The notes: generated by a model from the letters alone, not told the origin. DNA of 11,293 nt from Ignavibacteria bacterium (GCA_016716125.1 JADJWZ010000030.1:1-11293); one strand, 5' to 3'. Shown: positions 1 to 7,009, counted from the stretch's first letter. A program made the numbers and translations.

Positions 1-110
1 GCTTATCTCTAATTTTAATATCAAACGATTTAGAAAGGCGTGAATATAATTTATTTTTTATCAATTCAATTTAGAAAAGTATTTTATTAATTTCCTAAAA
101 AACAAAAATC

Positions 111-608
111 ATGGCAAATCAGTTTTCATTTGATATAGTATCGGAAGTAGATCTGCAGGAACTTGACAACGCAATCAATCAGGCGTTAAAGGAAATTTTA
201 CAGAGATATGATTTTAAGGCAAGCAAAAGCGAGATCACATTTAACAAAAAAGACAAAGCTATAAACGTGATCTCTGATGATGAATATAAAATGAAATCAG
301 TGATAGACATTCTGCAGAATAAAATGATCAAGCGCGGTATTTCCATTAAAGCGCTGAAATACGGAAAAGTGGAACCGGCTGCAAGTAATACTGTGCGGCA
401 GGAGATCAAGCTGCAGCAGGGAATTGAAAAAGAAGATGCGAAATATATTGTGAAACTTATAAAGGAAAGTAAGTTAAAAGTGCAGGCGACAATTCAGGAT
501 GAACAGGTCAGGGTTTCAGGAAAAGATAAAGATGATCTTCAGGCGGTTATGAATTTACTCAAGGCAAAAGAACTCGAATTCGCTCTTCAGTTTACAAATT
601 ACAGATAA
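111..608 (+). CDS. yajQ: YajQ family nucleotide/cyclic-di-GMP-binding protein
   Basis: This is a 165-residue soluble protein of the YajQ (UPF0234/DUF520) family, whose usual length is about 160-165, so it is full length. The family signature is clear: it opens with MANQFSFDIVSEVDLQELDN and continues with a region matching 'EILQRYDFK' at about residues 28-36. The central region has INVISDDEYKMKSVIDIL at about 51-68, and the protein ends in ALQFTNYR. The family folds into two ferredoxin-like domains. Some members bind cyclic di-GMP and act with transcription factors; others have been linked to nucleic-acid binding. No signal peptide or membrane segment is visible, so it is cytoplasmic. The ATG is preceded by an A-rich leader without a Shine-Dalgarno. 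It is the only confident plus-strand gene and converges on the rlpA-like gene. The family call is firm; the ligand in this organism is inferred. Confidence 0.95.
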   Translation: MANQFSFDIVSEVDLQELDNAINQALKEILQRYDFKASKSEITFNKKDKAINVISDDEYKMKSVIDILQNKMIKRGISIKALKYGKVEPAASNTVRQEIKLQQGIEKEDAKYIVKLIKESKLKVQATIQDEQVRVSGKDKDDLQAVMNLLKAKELEFALQFTNYR

Positions 609-612
609 AAAA

Positions 613-643
613 AAAGCCGCGGGAAAATGATTCCTGCGGCTTT
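613..643. terminator. Bidirectional intrinsic terminator between convergent genes
   Basis: A 13-bp stem is formed by AAAGCCGCGGGAA (613-625) and TTCCTGCGGCTTT (631-643), with one G-U wobble and a 5-nt loop. On the minus strand a run of about nine T residues follows directly, which makes a strong rho-independent terminator for the rlpA-like gene. On the plus strand a weaker T-rich tract (TTTAACTTTTT) serves yajQ. The hairpin sits exactly between the two convergent stop codons. Confidence 0.9.
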
Positions 644-649
644 AACTTT

Positions 650-1576
650 TTATGAACCTATCTTAAGTATCTTCATCTTTAAATCTTCATCGATAGCGAA
701 TAACTTTTTAATATCTTCGTTTGTGCTTTCCAGAGTTTCGTAGTTTCCGACATACACTTTAAAATAAGTATCGTCTTTTCCTACTATTTCCTCAAGAAAG
801 ATAGTGTTGAAGTTTTCTGATTCAAGTTTTGTAATCAATTGGTCAGCGCTTGCTTCGTCGATTAACCTTGCAACCTGTATCGTAAATCCCTTGATGAACC
901 TGATTTTCTTGGTAACATCGAAGTAATTATAGCTGCTGTTATCGGCGACTTCCTGATAGATCTTTGTATCGACAAATTCGACATCAGATGTTAATACTTT
1001 TATTTTTATTCTGGAAGAATTGAACAGTAAGTTTAATTCATTCCTGGTTAAAGTATAATCTGAGCTTTGTCCTGAATTTTCCGGAAACTGTACGAATATT
1101 TTCGAGTTAACGGGGAATTCATCTTCAAAAAGATTGACTAGTGAGTTATTAAGTTCACTTTCGGTCTCCTCTTCTTCTTCGGGATTGAAGATTTCAATCC
1201 TGACCGGAGCGAGTCCGTCCATGCCTATTTCCGTTTTTGCCGCTTTAGAGAGGTCAATTATTCTGCCTCTGATAAAGGGTCCCCTGTCATTGATTCTCAC
1301 AACGACAGACATATCATTTGAAAGATTTACTACTTTCACTAATGTATTAAAAGGTAGGGTTTTGTGAGCTGCCGTCATTTCATGAGTGTCAAATCGCTCT
1401 CCATTAGCGGTCTTTCTTCCCTGAAATCCTGGGCCGTACCACGAAGCCTCACCTTCCTGGATAAAGCCGGGGTCAATGTCTCTTGTCTTTGCAATGATAT
1501 CAGAATCATGCGTCCAACTGATTAAGTTAATTAAAACTAATGCGAATATTAATTTCGCAGCAATTTTAACGTTCAA
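650..1576 (-). CDS. rlpA: Septal ring lytic transglycosylase RlpA-like protein with C-terminal SPOR domain
   Basis: With the start chosen here the protein is 308 residues. A hydrophobic N-terminal segment (about residues 9-20) acts as a signal peptide or anchor. It is followed by a double-psi beta-barrel RlpA domain at about 42-131, containing EASWYGPGFQGRKTANGE and the conserved RINDRGPF. An acidic linker and a variable middle part lead to a SPOR-like domain at about 227-298 (FTIQVARL... YFKVYVGNY). In studied bacteria RlpA cleaves peptidoglycan glycan strands lacking stem peptides, and SPOR domains bind such denuded glycan at division septa, so a periplasmic or envelope role is expected. 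I chose the TTG at 1576 because AGGAGA lies 7 nt upstream and it gives a compact signal peptide. The open frame also extends to a GTG at 1618 with no ribosome site, adding 14 residues. The family call is firm; enzymatic activity is inferred. Confidence 0.87.
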   Translation of the reverse strand: MNVKIAAKLIFALVLINLISWTHDSDIIAKTRDIDPGFIQEGEASWYGPGFQGRKTANGERFDTHEMTAAHKTLPFNTLVKVVNLSNDMSVVVRINDRGPFIRGRIIDLSKAAKTEIGMDGLAPVRIEIFNPEEEEETESELNNSLVNLFEDEFPVNSKIFVQFPENSGQSSDYTLTRNELNLLFNSSRIKIKVLTSDVEFVDTKIYQEVADNSSYNYFDVTKKIRFIKGFTIQVARLIDEASADQLITKLESENFNTIFLEEIVGKDDTYFKVYVGNYETLESTNEDIKKLFAIDEDLKMKILKIGS

Positions 1577-1582
1577 ATTGTA

Positions 1583-1588
1583 TCTCCT
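1583..1588 (-). promoter_or_regulatory. Shine-Dalgarno AGGAGA deciding a TTG start
   Basis: On the minus strand AGGAGA is followed after 7 nt by TTG at 1576, in frame with the RlpA-like protein. The other genes in the window lack such a purine-rich site, which makes this one notable and favours TTG over the GTG 42 nt further upstream. Confidence 0.6.
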
Positions 1589-1751
1589 ATTTAGTTTATG
1601 AATGAGTTTGTGTAGCACACTCGAAGAGCTGTTAGGTCAGCTCAAAATCTAACTTAATCTTCATTGAATATATTAAAGAACAGTATAAAATTTATTTGGA
1701 TCTATGTAAAATCGAATAAGCAATATAGCCATTATGATCTTTAAGTTCAAA

Positions 1752-1934
1752 CTACTTTTTAGAACCCTGCGGGGAAATTCCATTAGCATTAGAAATCTCC
1801 GTCATCTGATAATATGGTTTAATTGAACTATATTTGGAAATATTAACATGTTTTATATAATTTACTGAGAATTCTGTATTTAAATTATTTATAAATAAAA
1901 TTTTCGACTGAACTAATTCGGGATTATCTGCCAT
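1752..1934 (-). CDS. Possible small hypothetical ORF, 60 residues
   Basis: This small minus-strand frame begins at an ATG overlapping the last 11 nt of the upstream YARHG-lipoprotein gene and begins MADNPELVQSKILF and ends SNANGISPQGSKK. The codon choice is plausible and the overlapping start would suit translational coupling. However, I recognise no family, the composition is rich in Asn, Ser and Lys, and the surrounding 1577-1923 stretch is otherwise AT-rich with no other gene in it. An open frame of this size could occur by chance. It is listed mainly so that the gap is described. Confidence 0.2.
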   Translation of the reverse strand: MADNPELVQSKILFINNLNTEFSVNYIKHVNISKYSSIKPYYQMTEISNANGISPQGSKK

Positions 1935-2814
1935 ATTCATCGTAGTAGTTTTCAGCATGCTCTTCGAATCTTTTGATAAGTTCAATATTTTTCTTTTCAG
2001 TTTCAGTTAATTCGTTTCGTACATCAGTGGACACAGGCATATACCAGTCTATGTTATTGTCGAAGAAGTATCTCATTTTCCTGCTTTTGAAAGAGTACCC
2101 ATGTCTTGCATAAATGGAATTTCTGATAACTTCCAAGTCGCCTTTGTATAAGTTTTCTATGTCACTGTTTTTAAGTAAAGTATTTGAAGCATTTATATTA
2201 GAGATCTCACCGGAAATTTGTTCGATCTTATCAGGGAACTTGGGATGCTTTTCATAAAGAACATTCCAGTCTTTATCACTCGGGATATTATAGTTTTTAT
2301 TATAAGTAAAACTTTTTTTCTTCAGATCATACTCTCTCATGGTTACCAATAAATCACTTTTAAATGAATTCCAGACCCCGGCTATTTTCTGAGAATCCGG
2401 GTAAACTGTAAATGTAAATTCGCCGTCATATTTATCATCTCCGGGTTCAGCGGCTTTAACAATGTAAGAGTTGTTTTTATAATCTATTCTTCCTTTAAAA
2501 GGTCTGTTGTTCCCTGCTACGACACTATGACCGAAAAGCATATCTCCTTCAATGGAATCCAGTGAAACAGTAATTTTATTATTATATGTCAGGTCGCTGT
2601 TTTCGTCATACTTCACTGCTATAAAATCACCTGTATAGAAGCCATACATTTTTGTTAACGAATCAGGGGTTTCTGTTTTTTTGACTTCACCGGCTTTTTC
2701 AGTTGATTCGCTTTGATTTGATTTTGTATCCTTTGCATTTTCCAATTTGGTATTGTCTTCTTTATTGCAGGATACAAAAACAAAAACCAAGATAAGTAAT
2801 AATGCTGTTTTCAT
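1924..2814 (-). CDS. YARHG domain-containing lipoprotein
   Basis: This is a 296-residue protein starting MKTALLLILVFVFVSC, a short lipoprotein signal peptide with the acylated Cys at residue 16. A hydrophilic Lys/Glu/Ser-rich linker follows. The middle region (about 50-150) is an uncharacterised beta-rich part. The C-terminal part from about residue 232 is a YARHG domain, with the name-giving Y-A-R-H-G at about 235-239, then FKSRKMRYFF and a WYMP block. YARHG is an extracellular domain of unknown function, often at the C-terminus of lipoproteins. The frame runs open far upstream, but the extra 69 residues lie inside the upstream membrane-protein gene in another frame. The ATG at 2814 forms an ATGA overlap with that gene's stop and directly precedes the signal peptide, so it is the likely start. 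The two genes are probably translationally coupled. Function is unknown. Confidence 0.88.
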   Translation of the reverse strand: MKTALLLILVFVFVSCNKEDNTKLENAKDTKSNQSESTEKAGEVKKTETPDSLTKMYGFYTGDFIAVKYDENSDLTYNNKITVSLDSIEGDMLFGHSVVAGNNRPFKGRIDYKNNSYIVKAAEPGDDKYDGEFTFTVYPDSQKIAGVWNSFKSDLLVTMREYDLKKKSFTYNKNYNIPSDKDWNVLYEKHPKFPDKIEQISGEISNINASNTLLKNSDIENLYKGDLEVIRNSIYARHGYSFKSRKMRYFFDNNIDWYMPVSTDVRNELTETEKKNIELIKRFEEHAENYYDEYGR

Positions 2815-3332
2815 GATTTTAAATTTGGTTTTAAAAAAAGTTTGTAAATAATTATTTCTGCAATTATTAAATTCGGTATCCATCCAAGCCATGCAGCAAG
2901 CTGATATACATCCATCGGTCTTGGCTCGAATAAAAACACTAGTGCATACTTCCACGCTCTTAGAGTAATGGCTGACAAAGTTAAAGCAAAACTTCTGATC
3001 ATATATTTTCGGTGGATCCATCCTGACACTTTGTGCAGTTCCCTGTAATGTTTTCTTAAATAAATAGAAAACTGAGTAAAACCGGCTATCAGCACAAACA
3101 TAGCCGTATAGACATGAGTAAAGAAAGCAATTTTATAAAAAGGCGCATCAATTACATCCTGTTTAATTCTCAGGAACGCGACATCGGTATTATAAGGTAT
3201 ATACTGAAGAGTGATTTTGAGCATTTGATAGCAGAAGAAAAGATAAACTAAAATCAGTCCGGCGAAAAACAAGTTTATTTTTTTTAGAGAAGAGGTCTGC
3301 AATGGAAGTGACAAAGAATATTTTTTTATCAT
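2811..3332 (-). CDS. DUF2306-like integral membrane protein (apparently shortened)
   Basis: This is a 173-residue membrane protein with hydrophobic segments at about residues 18-38, 67-91, 113-135 and 145-168. The block THVYTAMFVLIAGFTQF followed by LRKHYRELHKVSGW matches the first conserved part of DUF2306 proteins. HRKYMIRSFALTLSAITLR matches their second conserved part, and AWLGWIPNLIIAEIII matches the C-terminal helix. In the family as I know it these two parts are separated by roughly two more helices. Here GW-I-HR joins them directly, so this copy seems to carry an in-frame internal deletion of several tens of residues. Its stop codon overlaps the start of the lipoprotein gene (ATGA), which suggests a two-gene unit. 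DUF2306 has no established function. Confidence 0.82.
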   Translation of the reverse strand: MIKKYSLSLPLQTSSLKKINLFFAGLILVYLFFCYQMLKITLQYIPYNTDVAFLRIKQDVIDAPFYKIAFFTHVYTAMFVLIAGFTQFSIYLRKHYRELHKVSGWIHRKYMIRSFALTLSAITLRAWKYALVFLFEPRPMDVYQLAAWLGWIPNLIIAEIIIYKLFLKPNLKS

Positions 3333-3519
3333 ATTCTTAATAGTATATTATTTTTATCAAATGAAATTGTAATAGTTCATATTTATTAATAATATAACTT
3401 AAAACTAACAGGTATTACACTTGTTATAAAATTATTTTTATTTTTATAACTCCGGCATCATTTAACATAACATAAATTATTTTGAGATTTGATTGAGTAT
3501 GTAATTTTTGTTTTTGTAA

Positions 3520-3687
3520 ATGAACCTATTTAAATTAAATATTAATTCATTCTTTCCTCAAAAATAAAAGCTTATAGCAGAAAAATATTGAGGTAAAGAG
3601 TTCGTTGATTTTAAAGATAACGCGCTCATTTATATTTAATATTTTATATTTTTAAGTTGATAATTATTGCTATGTAATGCCTTCTAA
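3520..3687 (+). pseudogene. Possible decayed N-terminal fragment of an unidentified membrane protein
   Basis: The roughly 460 bp between the DUF2306-like gene and the T9SS cargo gene is very AT-rich and holds no intact gene. One plus-strand frame from the ATG at 3520 nevertheless reads like protein: MNLFKLNINSFFPQK, stop, KLIAEKY, stop, GKEFVDFKDNALIYI, stop, then a hydrophobic run. A charged N-terminus leading into a membrane-like segment, with RNY-like codons such as GTT GAT TTT AAA GAT AAC GCG, suggests the start of a dead gene with several nonsense mutations. I do not recognise the family. Chance cannot be excluded. I see nothing in 3333-3519 or 3688-3798. Confidence 0.25.
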
Positions 3688-3798
3688 TTGTATCATAAAA
3701 AATTAATTGTTCTGTGCTTTTGAATAAATACTATTCTATGTCTGTCACTTATCATTATTATAAAAAAGTTTCTAAAATCTAATTTAATGCATTATAAA

Positions 3799-3903
3799 TC
3801 ATCTTAAAATAATCATCTTTCTGTTTTCTGTAAACTCTCCAGAAGTAAGCCTGTAAAAATAAATCCCGCTCGATAATCCGCTCCCGTCAAATGTAACGCT
3901 GTG
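3799..3903 (-). other. Orphaned C-terminal half of a T9SS sorting domain, downstream of a premature TAG
   Basis: Directly after the TAG at 3906-3904, and in the same frame, 34 further codons continue before a TGA at 3801-3799. They read HSVTFDGSGLSSGIYFYRLT followed by SGEFTENRKMIILR. This is the expected second half of a type A Por/T9SS C-terminal sorting domain, including the G-[LM]-SSGIYFYRL core and the basic K-MI-L end. Family proteins normally carry Tyr, Phe or His-like residues where the stop now stands, so a single base change (TAC or TAT to TAG) explains it. Confidence 0.85.
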
Positions 3904-5031
3904 CTATCCTGAATTCATTTTACTGTTCACTAATTCAGCGACTTTTTTACCTGCTGAATTATAAACATCCAAAGAAATGTAATCAGCCCCTGCCAGATAG
4001 AATTCAATTTTTGTAACCGGATTAAAAGGATTTGGATAATTCTGGAATAATGAAAATTTCACCGGTACAGTTTCCTCCGGACTACCAATAGCCGAAAGAC
4101 CTCCGTTAGTTGTCTTTATTATTGTTCCATTGCCGCCGGCTGCATATCCTGTTATACTATCTGTTAAAAATACACTCCTTAATGTTGAAGCGCCGCCGTT
4201 TTGATTTGTCCAGGTCAGACCGGCGTCAGTTGTCTTTAAGATCAATCCGTTTTCACCAGCGCAGAATCCGGTATTTGAACCTGCAAAATCAATGCTGTGC
4301 AGCTGTTGAGGAAATAGCTGCGTCGTCCAGTTCTCACCACCGTCTGTGGTCTTAGAAATTCCGCCCTGCCCGTCAAATACTCTTGAACTTGCGAATCCGG
4401 TGCTTTCAGTTATAAATTTAATATCGGATAAATTGCCTTCGTTGCCGTTCAGATAAAAATTGGAGAAGCTCCAGTTCACCCCACCGTTTGTAGACTTTGC
4501 TATGAATGGCTGAAAGATCGTATTCACGCCGGCAGAATATGCAACTGTTTCAGAATACATATCTGCTCCGTAGTAAGTAACCAGAAAACCGTTCTCTGCA
4601 ACAGTCCAGTCACGTCCTGAATTAGCCGAATATAAAAGCGATCCTCCCGATCCCGAACAAACGCCCCGCGAATTAACAAATGAAACAGCCCGGAGATTAT
4701 CCGTAACGCCGCTCGCTGCAGTGGTCCAGCTTGCTCCTGAATTCTCCGTGAAAATAATCACACCATCATCAGCACACACAACTCCGGAGTCAGCATTGAA
4801 AAAGTAAATTGAATTTATATTCTGATTAATGCCTGTACTGACATTATTCCAGTTAACTCCGCCGTTAGTAGTTCTGATCATTTTACCGTTCTCCCCTCCT
4901 GCAAATCCCGTCTGCGAATTTACAAAAAAGACAGTTCTCAGATTCTCACTTGTTCCGCTTGACTGTGAGATCCATTGGGAGAATAGTATGCCGGGTGAGA
5001 AGGAAATTAAAATTAGGATTATTTTTTTCAA
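3904..5031 (-). CDS. Secreted Ycf48/BNR-type beta-propeller protein with truncated T9SS C-terminal sorting domain
   Basis: This is a 375-residue secreted protein. Residues 1-18 are a signal peptide (MKKIILILISFSPGILFS). About seven repeats of roughly 45 residues span 26-313, each with a 'TGFAGGENG...KTTNGGVNW' style motif as in Ycf48-like and sialidase/BNR propellers. After a short linker comes FSLFQNYPNPFNPVTKIEF at about 326-344, the start of a type IX secretion C-terminal sorting domain. The ORF stops at a TAG after KMNSG, in mid-domain; 34 homologous codons follow in frame. Without them the product probably cannot be exported and anchored by T9SS. The start is a TTG at 5031. No ATG is available upstream before a TAA at 5040-5038, and the TTG gives an ideal MKK signal peptide. 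The propeller is likely a binding or scaffold module; the ligand is unknown. It is either a recent pseudogene or a sequencing artefact at one base. Confidence 0.85.
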   Translation of the reverse strand: MKKIILILISFSPGILFSQWISQSSGTSENLRTVFFVNSQTGFAGGENGKMIRTTNGGVNWNNVSTGINQNINSIYFFNADSGVVCADDGVIIFTENSGASWTTAASGVTDNLRAVSFVNSRGVCSGSGGSLLYSANSGRDWTVAENGFLVTYYGADMYSETVAYSAGVNTIFQPFIAKSTNGGVNWSFSNFYLNGNEGNLSDIKFITESTGFASSRVFDGQGGISKTTDGGENWTTQLFPQQLHSIDFAGSNTGFCAGENGLILKTTDAGLTWTNQNGGASTLRSVFLTDSITGYAAGGNGTIIKTTNGGLSAIGSPEETVPVKFSLFQNYPNPFNPVTKIEFYLAGADYISLDVYNSAGKKVAELVNSKMNSG

Positions 5032-5227
5032 AATGAATTAATAATTATTCTCTGAAAATTATATTTAAATATTTACTGATAAAATCTTTTTACAAATTTA
5101 ATTAAACTGAATTTTAAAAACACCTAATCTCTGACTTGAACTTTTAACGAATTATGCTAAATTAATTACTCAGGGTTTCTCCTGATTCTCAAAAATCATT
5201 TATCAACTTAACGAAAAAACTATGGAA

Positions 5228-5494
5228 TTAAGCAAAAGTTGCTCCGTCAGCTTCTTTGGTTTCAAATGGTATTACAGGAAATACCTTAGGTTTATCAAGT
5301 CCTTTTCATTCCTGATGAAACTGGTTTCTTTTATCACCAGGATATTCATTTTCATAAAATTCTTCAGCGTTGATTTCTTCGTCAGGATGTTCAGCTTTTT
5401 TAAAAGTCTTAGAATATATTACAGAATACTGGAAGCATATCCGGCTTTTTAAAAAGAATACTTTACTAAATCTTTTTAGAAAGTAAATTAACAT
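5228..5494 (-). pseudogene. Remnant of an unidentified small hydrophilic protein with in-frame TGA
   Basis: A minus-strand frame reads SKTFKKAEHPDEEINAEEF and then YENEYPGDKRNQFHQE. It is interrupted by a TGA at 5308-5306 and continues in frame as KGLDKPKVFPVIPFETKEAD to GATFA and a TAA at 5230-5228. Both sides of the stop have coding-like RNY codons and similar composition, so this looks like one short gene with a nonsense change (TGG to TGA would give Trp). The first 15-25 residues of the frame (MLIYFLKRF...) do not look coding, so the true 5' end is lost or shifted. I recognise no family. The opposite strand carries a 76-residue open frame that appears to be its shadow. The rest of 5032-5583 is AT-rich intergenic DNA; a small TCAGG/CCTGA dyad at about 5169-5184 is the only structure seen. 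Confidence 0.4.
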
Positions 5495-5583
5495 ACCTAT
5501 ACATATTTCTCATCACAAAATTACTAATAAGTAAACAAACATTTTCAATAAATTTTTAAAATGATCTGTGTGGCTCAGTATAA

Positions 5584-6372
5584 TTAAAATTTTATACCTC
5601 TTCTACTGAATCCATCTCTGAAATCATCCCCGTATTCCTGCCATATTTGTTCTGCCATTAATTGCTGCTCACTATTTAGCAAATTAAGCGGAATAGCATA
5701 ATTTAAACTGCCCATCAACTGCCATGCCAATGAACTTTTCGCTTCTTTTAAATAATTAAACACATATACCGAACCCTGGTCACATAATTGCGGCATCTCC
5801 GGATAGCAAACATAAGCGTTCATAATGTTAGGATCATTTTTTTTCTGCTTTCCGTGCTGAACTGCAAAAGCTATAGGTGTATCATTTGACATAATTGCAT
5901 GAGTTATTTGAGGTGGGATATTTGTAATTAAACCTTCATTCTCATTTAAAACTTTTATGGATGAAAAAGATAAAGCAATAAATGGCAGATAATTTTCATT
6001 CAGATTAGATTCAGGTTTACCCGGAATTGCTTCGATCATCATTTCAATCGGAGTTTCTTTAAATACTACATATTCAGGAGAATCGAATTTACCTGTTAAT
6101 TTATTCTTAAACATGGCTAACAGTTTTTGATCATTGATCTCCTTGAGTATCTGCCTGAACAAATTTGCTTTGTAATCCAGTGACATACAATAGTACTGTC
6201 CATCATATTCAATATTGGAAGTTGATGTATATAGCGTTTCATTAACTCTGGCAATGTTGTACAAACTATGGGGATTTGAAAAATATTTTGTTTCACTTCC
6301 AAAATTCTTTGCATAAAATATTCCGAAATCCGGGTAAATAAAAGCATCCTGAATAATATTTTGCTTTTCCAT
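5584..6372 (-). CDS. Hypothetical protein, 262 residues
   Basis: This is an intact, unrecognised soluble protein with no signal peptide and no membrane segment. The N-terminus is MEKQNIIQDAFIYPDFGIFY. The middle holds an aromatic-rich stretch (NIEYDGQYYCMSLDYKANLF, about 53-72) and a Pro/Glu-rich part. A more hydrophobic segment, NYLPFIALSFSSIKVL, lies at about 125-140. The C-terminus is charged (QIWQEYGDDFRDGFSRRGIKF region). The ATG at 6372 follows an AT-rich leader without a ribosome site. The gene begins 52 nt downstream of the last stop of a broken DUF932 gene on the same strand, so the two may once have been transcribed together. DUF932 genes are often phage- or plasmid-associated, which would suggest an accessory role, but that is only context. 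I cannot assign a function. The unbroken length among several broken neighbours suggests it is still selected. Confidence 0.75.
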   Translation of the reverse strand: MEKQNIIQDAFIYPDFGIFYAKNFGSETKYFSNPHSLYNIARVNETLYTSTSNIEYDGQYYCMSLDYKANLFRQILKEINDQKLLAMFKNKLTGKFDSPEYVVFKETPIEMMIEAIPGKPESNLNENYLPFIALSFSSIKVLNENEGLITNIPPQITHAIMSNDTPIAFAVQHGKQKKNDPNIMNAYVCYPEMPQLCDQGSVYVFNYLKEAKSSLAWQLMGSLNYAIPLNLLNSEQQLMAEQIWQEYGDDFRDGFSRRGIKF

Positions 6373-6424
6373 TTTTGTAATTATTATTTTTAATTATTAA
6401 ATGATTGACTGATTATAAATTAGC

Positions 6425-6795
6425 TTAACTGTTTGTGATCCTGATAAAAGGAACATACACTTCATTGTCCAAATAGTTCAAAGTATAATTCCTGTTTATC
6501 ATATCAATATGACAGTAAGATCTTGATAACGGATATATGACATGAAAACATTAAAATCTTCATCACTTGATTTCGGAAACATTTTTCGGAATACATCTAT
6601 ACCAAATGCCAGAGCATCATTGTTCATTACAAGAGTATAACCCCCGCTTACAACAGAATAAATTTTATCCATTCCGTCAACGTTTGCTGTAACCGCTGAA
6701 AAATTGCTGAGTTTATTGTAACTTCTTTCCTTAATGTAAACCGGCTTAAGTTCCACCGGAAACAGTAAAGTTTCAATATTAGTATTTCTGCTCAT
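6425..6795 (-). pseudogene. DUF932 (phage/plasmid-like) protein, frameshifted and truncated
   Basis: The first 98 codons (6795-6499) encode a DUF932 N-terminal part: MSRNTNIETLLFPVELKPVY, then YSVVSGGYTLVMNNDAL and AFGIDVFRKMFP, the family's 'VVS-x-x-Y-x-x-V-x-N-x-x-A' block. After FNVFMSY the frame shifts. In the overlapping frame the sequence continues PLSRSYCHIDMINRNY and then VYVPFIRITNS, the family's 'HID... yxPFxRxTNS' block, up to a TAA at 6427-6425. The shift, near 6532-6540, equals loss of one base (or gain of two). The family normally continues with '-Y-x-x-(S/T)-x-x-L-x-F-x-x-G-F' and about 150 more residues; none of that is found, so the 3' half is deleted. DUF932 proteins occur on phages and plasmids and their function is not settled. 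As it stands only a 98-residue fragment could be made. Confidence 0.75.
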
Positions 6796-6904
6796 GATTT
6801 GTTTAATTTGATTTTAGAATCAATTCCTTTTAATCAAATATAAATAATCCAAGAGACAAGTAGTGTCAGTTTGGCGCGATTTGAATCAGATAAAATGATT
6901 TAAA

Positions 6905-6926
6905 AATGCTTAAGCTTTAAAGCATT
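6905..6926 (-). terminator. Possible weak intrinsic terminator
   Basis: AATGCTT (6905-6911) and AAGCATT (6920-6926) form a 7-bp stem with an 8-nt loop. On the minus strand the stem runs directly into TTTTA. It lies downstream of the DUF2188 gene and its repeat array, and upstream of the DUF932 remnant. The stem is AT-rich, so termination would be weak. Confidence 0.3.
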
Positions 6927-6953
6927 GAAATTTTTCATTCTAAGAAATCCAAA

Positions 6954-7009
6954 TGTTAACTACTAACTACTAACTACTAACTATTAACTACTAACTGTTA
7001 AATACTAAC
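6954..7009. repeat. Heptamer tandem repeat array 1 (TACTAAC, eight units)
   Basis: Eight contiguous 7-bp units follow the plus-strand consensus TACTAAC: TGTTAAC, TACTAAC three times, TATTAAC, TACTAAC, TGTTAAA, TACTAAC. Because the period is not a multiple of three, the array places TAA (plus strand) and TAG or TAA (minus strand) in every frame within 21 bp. It lies about 55 bp past the stop of the minus-strand DUF2188 gene. A second array of the same unit is at 7823-7866. Confidence 0.9.

Noticed and set aside
2815..3021. N-terminal extension of the YARHG lipoprotein
   Set aside because: It lies entirely within the DUF2306-like gene in another frame; a perfect lipoprotein signal starts at the ATG at 2814.
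3904..3906. Reassigned or recoded TAG codon
   Set aside because: TAG ends the intact pRiA4b ORF-3 gene in this window and TGA ends other intact genes, so a genome-wide reassignment is not supported; no recoding element is visible.
4110..4355. Plus-strand 81-codon ORF inside the propeller gene
   Set aside because: It is a shadow of the repeated propeller codons, with Arg/Leu/Ser-rich composition.
5222..5452. Plus-strand 76-codon ORF
   Set aside because: It is rich in Phe, Arg and Lys, in the manner of an antisense shadow; the minus strand over the same bases has better coding character despite an in-frame TGA.
6499..6540. Programmed -1 frameshift in the DUF932 gene
   Set aside because: There is no X-XXY-YYZ slippery heptamer or stable downstream structure, and the second frame itself ends early with the rest of the domain missing.
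6954..7009. CRISPR array
   Set aside because: The units are only 7 bp and contiguous, without spacers, and no cas genes are present.
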